Below, piece by piece: positions 60,232 to 64,000 of a stretch of DNA of 64,000 nucleotides. The DNA comes from Nymphaea colorata (taxonomy: Eukaryota; Streptophyta; Magnoliopsida; Nymphaeales; Nymphaeaceae). Position 1 is the first letter of the stretch. Every line of letters starts with the position of its first letter. The notes under the pieces are model-generated. The model made no database searches, had not been told where the DNA came from, and was given only the letters and a program-made list of their open reading frames with translations. The DNA lies in contig NC_045139.1 in assembly GCF_008831285.2 (NCBI RefSeq), forward strand, positions 23,230,412 to 23,294,411, read 5' to 3'. The translations under genes were made by a program, and so were the position numbers.

Positions 60232-61552
60232 CTTGCCTCGCCTGCACCTAAATATTTTGAAAATTGTTGTATCCTGCACCAGCGCCGTACCTCCCACCAT
60301 TGGAGCTGGCCTAGAAAAAGAAAGCTAGAGGATATACTAAAGGGTGCACTTATGCACCACTACTGAGGCATAAAGCAATTCCACAGAATGAAGGGCTATT
60401 CGTTCTCTCGTCAACATAAAAAACCACTTTGCTTGCTAAAAAAGGAGGCCCAGCTTACGCTAGGCTAGTGAGACCAGTTTCACTATGGCTCTACTGATAC
60501 ACCCTAAGTCTCTCTTGGTCCCTGTTCAGCCAGGAAATGAAATGGAAAAAGCTTTCACTTTTGCTTATCGTACTAGAAATGGAATCCTAGAATGGCACAA
60601 ATAAGGCTGCATAAGAATCGTGGGATATTGTTATTTCTTGGGCTTTCCAATAAAAGTAGGAAAGTTGATTGCTTAGATCCACGTGAAGTGGCTGAGAAGG
60701 TAATTCCCAAAAATATGGAAGTAAGTTTCACAAATGTATTTTAGATGTAGACAAATTTCATAAAACAAAGGCATACAAATGACATTGCTAAGATACATAG
60801 TCAGTAGTATCTTTTGGAGGTCAGCATGGTGTTCGAGTAATCTCATCATCTCTCTAGTTAATGTTTAAGAAAGAATTTACCTTAATTGAGAGTCCATTAT
60901 GCTTTGAGCCACATGAACTTGTCTTATTTGGCCATGTGTTACAAGCTCTGGGCAGCTCAAGGAAATGAAAATTGCAGTTTGCAATTATGTAGTGTGAGAA
61001 AAGCCACTTATTTTCCTAAACGAGTATCATTTTCACGTCCATGAACCTTTGTTCTACAATCAGAAATAGAAATCAGTACAAATCAGTTATTCCATAAAAA
61101 AACTAATAGTCTTAGTCCTGGTTTAATATTGCTTCCTTTTATGTAATGATTAACTTCTTTGAATGATCCGTGAGTTTTGTAGTGCTCTTATATCCTAGCT
61201 GCCTGTCATATCTCTGTCTGAGTCAAGATTTGCCTTTTCTAAGTTTGTGGTATTTGTTCTTTATGCATTTACATTTTCAGGAAGATGCACTGAGAAGAGA
61301 TGAGTTGGAGGCTGACAAAGATAGGATGATGAGGGAGTACAGGGCTCAGTTAGATGCAGAAAGAGCAAGCAAGCTAGCAAGTGGAAGAAACCACTCTCGC
61401 CACAAAATTACTCTCAAAGGTTGGCACACGTTTATCTGCTTCATTTTTGTACATCCGAAGAACTCATGGACAGCATATTCTTTTTCTCATCTTATCATTT
61501 GTATGTTACTGCAGAGAAAAAGGAGAAAGAAAAAAGAAGCAGGAAGAAAAAG
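40618..61552 (+). CDS. FAM133-like lysine-rich protein gene, exons 1-4 (3' end not found)
   Basis: Visible exons: 40618-40704 ([17 protein letters not shown]..., 29 codons), 42920-43021 ([18 protein letters not shown]...[10 protein letters not shown], 34 codons), 61281-61419 ([20 protein letters not shown]...RNHSRHK) and 61515-61552 ([13 protein letters not shown]). All junctions have GT-AG signals and phases agree (0, 0, 1, 0). Plant proteins of this type run from MGKNQAYK through TWEEFKKKQ and [19 protein letters not shown] into a Lys/Ser-rich tail. They are annotated as FAM133-like, probably nuclear, of unknown biochemical role. I see no stop codon or tail exon before 64000, so further exons probably lie outside. 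The intron between the second and third exons is 18.3 kb as assembled, about 13.3 kb once the false duplication is removed. It contains the foldback element and a Copia element. Confidence 0.75.
41091..45906. other. Left flank of the gap, falsely doubled (contig end)
   Basis: Same sequence and length as 46007-50822. Only single-base length differences were noticed, mostly in homopolymers and mostly close to the gap: near 44048, 44390, 44555, 44655, 44708, 44760, 45150, 45220, 45680 and 45735. At nearly all of these the left arm of the inverted duplication agrees with the other copy. This is the pattern of a poorly polished contig end. Confidence 0.85.
45907..46006. other. Assembly gap, 100 N
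   Basis: Exactly one hundred Ns, the conventional size for a scaffold join of unknown length. Frames that run across it are meaningless. Confidence 0.99.
46007..50822. other. Right flank of the gap, repeat of 41091-45906
   Basis: It begins at the base matching 41091 and ends at the base matching 45906, then continues into sequence (AATAATGAACTGG onward) that the left arm shows to be the true continuation. Near its own start (about 46405) it has one A fewer in a homopolymer than both 41091-45906 and the left arm, again a contig-end type of error. Confidence 0.85.
47834..47935 (+). other. Second copy of FAM133-like exon 2 (probable assembly duplicate)
   Basis: Identical in coding content to 42920-43021, with the same acceptor and donor. 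Because it lies inside the sequence doubled around the N gap, it should not be counted as a separate exon. If it were real, a transcript could include exon 2 twice in frame (34 extra codons). Confidence 0.8.
51118..51510. repeat. Compound microsatellite with a local tandem duplication
   Basis: (TA)n, (GA)n and (TG)n runs as in the mirror copy at 15696-15925. Here, however, the block from TATGTACACACACACCCCCT through (TA)n and (GA)n to AATGTGTGT occurs twice (about 51140-51245 and 51272-51400). Tyr-Ile and Arg-Glu repeat frames in this stretch are not proteins. Confidence 0.9.
52886..53444 (-). pseudogene. Decayed unknown ORF inside the foldback element
   Basis: Two overlapping minus-strand frames, 53235-53444 (69 codons) and 52886-53290 (134 codons), together look like one former coding stretch with a frame change where they overlap. 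The peptide has a normal globular composition ([17 protein letters not shown], then [17 protein letters not shown]) and matches no family I can name. Its position between the inverted repeats suggests the element's own passenger gene or a captured host fragment. Confidence 0.35.
54165..54417 (+). repeat. 5' LTR of the Copia element
   Basis: 253 bp, same length as the 3' LTR, with TG...CA ends and followed directly by the primer-binding site. Confidence 0.92.
54431..55040 (+). other. GC-rich low-complexity leader of the Copia element
   Basis: Between primer site and protease lies ~600 bp of CCGCCG/CGCCGTC-like sequence, far GC-richer than anything else in the window. Long frames in several phases on both strands (Ala/Pro/Arg/Ser-rich) come from this composition. 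A Copia gag would normally sit here, but no gag or zinc-knuckle motif is visible. Confidence 0.6.
55041..58156 (+). mobile_element. Copia pol region: protease, integrase, RT, RNase H
   Basis: In order: aspartic protease ([10 protein letters not shown], about 55084-55115), GAG-pre-integrase and integrase zinc finger ([10 protein letters not shown]..., CDVCHLAKH, about 55495-55610), and integrase core ([32 protein letters not shown], about 55670-55990). Reverse transcriptase follows ([25 protein letters not shown] near 57180-57215), then RNase H ([19 protein letters not shown]; near 57674-57835), with the frame ending at the start of the 3' LTR. Protease-integrase-RT-RNase H order defines Ty1/Copia. 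The region is a fossil and not in one frame throughout. Confidence 0.9.
58154..58406 (+). repeat. 3' LTR of the Copia element
   Basis: 253 bp with about 8 differences from the 5' LTR, preceded by the polypurine tract. Confidence 0.92.
58650..59215. mobile_element. MITE-like element with GTACGG-rich inverted ends
   Basis: The left end (about 58650-58720) carries GTACCCGCACGGTACGGGTACGG; the right end (about 59140-59215) carries CCGTACCCGCACCGGTACCC and more GTACC words in inverted sense. The interior is AT-rich with no gene. Related G-rich modules are at 5885-5960, 27980-28050 and 60233-60305. Confidence 0.45.
59248..59345. repeat. Short inverted-repeat element
   Basis: TTGTTGCTAAAAACTGTTGC at the left is mirrored by TTTTTAGCAAATAGCAACA at the right, about 50 bases apart. 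TAGCAAC-type ends are seen in several small plant transposon families. Confidence 0.4.
60191..60305. repeat. (CT)n(AT)n microsatellite next to a GC-rich repeat end
   Basis: CT dinucleotides to about 60208 and TA dinucleotides to about 60231 are followed by CCTCGCCTGCACCTAAATAT, resembling one end of the GTACGG-type element. Confidence 0.7.
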
Positions 61553-62127
61553 GTATGCCATGTGCTTCGAATCTTACGTTTGTTTTTCTGCCTAAAGTAA
61601 TTACCTTAGCAAGTTTTCTATATGCTTCTCTGTTATGCTTATCATGAAGTTCTCTGACCTTTGAATTTATGTTATAGATCTTCTTGTCCTCTAAAATAGT
61701 TCTTATCTGAATCCTGTATTTTTTAAATAATGTTCATCCATTTTCATAACCTCTACCTATCTAGTTGCTCATACATAATAATTACCTTGTATTCTGAAAG
61801 TTTTCTTTTTTATTGAGCTCTTTTTGGAGTCCACTTAGGTGCACACAGTTTTTTATGGGGACATTTACTTTGTATGTCATCCATGTTCTAACAGAATCCT
61901 CAGTGACAATCGTCAGAAATTTGAGTCTTTGATCTGAACTGAAATTTAATTTCTTCAATGAACAGGCATGTGCCATGTTATCTATGATCATGTCAGGTAA
62001 CAGACGTTGTTTCTTGAACCTAACAAACAATCTCTCTTTTGGGAAACCTTTTCTATTCCATCTATCAGAATCGTCATAACTTTACTGTTTGTTGAATTTT
62101 TACGCTTTCGTAGTTGTAACTGGTAGA

Positions 62128-62153
62128 GAGAGAGAGAGAGAGAGTGTGTGTGT
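62128..62153. repeat. (GA)n(GT)n microsatellite
   Basis: Eight or nine GA followed by about five GT dinucleotides. Confidence 0.85.
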
Positions 62154-62770
62154 GTAACTGTTAACCATTCTAGATTCAGCCAGAAGCAGATTTTATATGT
62201 ATTTAGTAGTTAATTCGACTTGTATGTTAGCAACTTAGCATTATGGATGGCAAGTGAACAGCTTGAGCAGTTGTTTCCATCTAACTTTTGTGATAAACTG
62301 TCAATAAATGGAGAATAGCAGAGATGGAAATGAGTGGGAATTAAGCTGGATCAAGTCTTTTCCATGTCTGCTTTACAAGATCTAACCATAGGATGCAAAT
62401 TCACTCAAATATGGTTTCTGAATTTAATCCACTTATTGAAATTTCTAGCCCACCATGTGCTGGCTCTTTTCTTTTCTTTTTTTCTTTGATAAGGTGGGAT
62501 TGCTAGATTTGCAGAGGACTCAAGCTTAAGCTTGACCTGAGGTTTACCAAGTCTAACTTAACTGGAACTAAAGATTCTGAACTAATCAGATCTGGTTTGA
62601 CTCAAACTGATAAATCTCTAAATCTGGTGCATGTTCTTTAATGACATATTCTTAAATTAACATCACTCGTGCCTCGTGGAGATCAAACAAGAAATGTTTT
62701 CTGCCCAATGAACCAAATAACTTATTCTGGTTTTTAAAGGTGACCTGTGTGAACAGACTCGCCTGATAGG

Positions 62771-62812
62771 TTGCTGCACCTGCATTGTGCTGTGTGTGTG
62801 CAGGTGCAGCAA
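62771..62812. repeat. Perfect 14-bp inverted repeat (hairpin)
   Basis: TTGCTGCACCTGCA and TGCAGGTGCAGCAA flank a ~14-base spacer. The words match the CTGCACC/GGTGCAG modules of the small elements elsewhere in the window, so this may be a collapsed MITE. Confidence 0.5.
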
Positions 62813-64000
62813 GAAAGAGCCTCAACCGCATCGGGTGCAATAAGTTGTACCTGGACAATTTTGGCTAACATCCAATGCAGATCCACTGTGGGTCAATTCT
62901 GAATCTGACATGTTCAGATATGGTAATGTGCACGTCTGATTTTTGTCCAAAAGACAGACTCGGTCAGCACTGATGAAGTCTGTTTTTGTCCTATTTTTGT
63001 TAAAAAATATTAACAGGGGTTTAGGTATAGAATTGCCCCTTCCCTAGCGAATTGCTCCCTCCTCTCCCTCTCTACCTATGGCCATCCTTACTGTTGCCCA
63101 GCTGGTAGCTCTCTGGAAACGTATAACTGTTGACAACCAGGTTAGACAGCTTCTCTGTCTGCAGCTTTGGTCATTCATTGCTACTTTGCTTCTGCTTTCA
63201 ATCTAAATGGACCATATATAAGTGAATGCTTTTATAGTTCATGTAGCCTGTTGGAAGCTCATCTGAGCGTGTATTTTTCATAAAAAATCATGCTTGCAAA
63301 TATGATTTTTCATTCATGTAGTTCTAAACTATGTGTTAATGTCATAGCTACATGGTAAATGCTTAAATTCATTGTCATGCTAAATCTGTATTTTCTGACA
63401 ACCTAAAAACATTCCAAAATTTTGTTTCTTTGGCTACATTTTGCGGTAGAATAATTTGAGCAAGTTCTGCATGGTTTAAATACGTTGCATTCCAAAAAGT
63501 AAGGTGTCAACTTGACCCACTTGCTATGACCACTGTAAAGGCCATAGGCATTGTATTTGGTGCCTGGAACGAAGGCCCTACATGATTGAAAACACTATAA
63601 GTAGTGAGAACCTCCAGTTCCGCCAAGGTGTGTCATAGAATCAGTCTGGGGAGTGATGTGTGCGCTGCTTTGCTTTTCATGTGTCAACAATCCACATGAT
63701 GCTAGAGTGACTGACTCATCATATGATATACTGGTCTGCCTGATATAGGTGTTTCACTTCGACTTTTTTGGGATAGTATCTATTTGCCATGCATGTAATC
63801 TATTGTAAGTTCCACTGCAATGCATAAAACATTGCTTGGAGGGACTAACTCCATGGAGAATGGAGGATGAAAGAAGAAAAGAATGATCTTGTTTGCAGTT
63901 TGTATAGCAGCTGATTAGATGTTGAGCCATCACTTGAATAGGCAATCTAATCAAAGAGGTTATCAGAAGAGCAAGTCCAATCAGGAGTAACCCATATATA

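Larger units (their letters stand above)
61553..64000. other. Sequence after the fourth FAM133-like exon, probably intron
   Basis: It follows a strong donor (GTATGCC at 61553). It is T-rich and intron-like, and I find no further exon with the expected Lys/Ser-rich tail. From about 62900 to 63060 there is a stretch resembling other dispersed plant repeats (GTCCTATTTTTGTTAAAAAATATT region). Nothing else recognisable. Confidence 0.5.

Noticed and set aside
62771-62812. microRNA precursor
   Set aside because: The stem is only 14 bp, too short for a plant pre-miRNA, and its words match nearby transposon ends.

Overview
The window looks like nuclear DNA of a flowering plant; the species cannot be told. 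It is AT-rich and repeat-dense, with long introns, plant-type LTR retrotransposons primed by initiator Met-tRNA, and pieces of plant genes (plastid-type cysteine desulfurase SufS/NFS2 and a receptor kinase of LRR subfamily VIII-1). Only two host genes look alive: an intact, single-exon PIG-C/GPI2 gene (GPI-anchor synthesis, CDS 36537-37442, +) and a FAM133-like lysine-rich protein gene (+, exons at 40618-40704, 42920-43021, 61281-61419 and 61515-61552, 3' end not found).

The architecture is dominated by duplication. A large imperfect inverted duplication is centred near 29887. Its left arm (about 15465-29873) mirrors the right arm (about 29900-51735), so PIG-C and the first two FAM133-like exons occur on both sides, transcribed outwards. 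The left PIG-C is a pseudogene and the left FAM133-like copy lacks its 3' exons. The inner part of the arms is present a third time at 2631-12675, in the same orientation as the left arm. That copy carries a 2.7-kb retroelement block (a lone 5' Copia-type LTR, then a Ty3/gypsy 5' fragment) and an LRR-receptor-kinase exon fossil. It is flanked by two diverged copies of a segment containing a SufS exon fossil (864-2040 and 13864-15330). The inner arms also carry tandem copies of a ~640-bp unit arranged as ~1.28-kb dimers.

A 100-N gap at 45907-46006 is flanked by two ~4.8-kb direct copies (41091-45906 and 46007-50822). They differ, as far as I could see, only by single-base indels, and the left arm of the inverted duplication nearly always agrees with the copy farther from a contig end. 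This is best read as an unmerged contig overlap. Exon 2 of the FAM133-like gene is therefore falsely doubled.

To the right (51546-58633) is a foldback-like DNA element with ~1-kb inverted repeats and a decayed internal ORF. A 4.2-kb Ty1/Copia element (54165-58406, 253-bp LTRs, TSD GTTTT) sits inside its right repeat. This nest lies in the last large intron of the FAM133-like gene. The rest (58634-64000) holds small MITE-like repeats, microsatellites and the two 3'-most visible exons.
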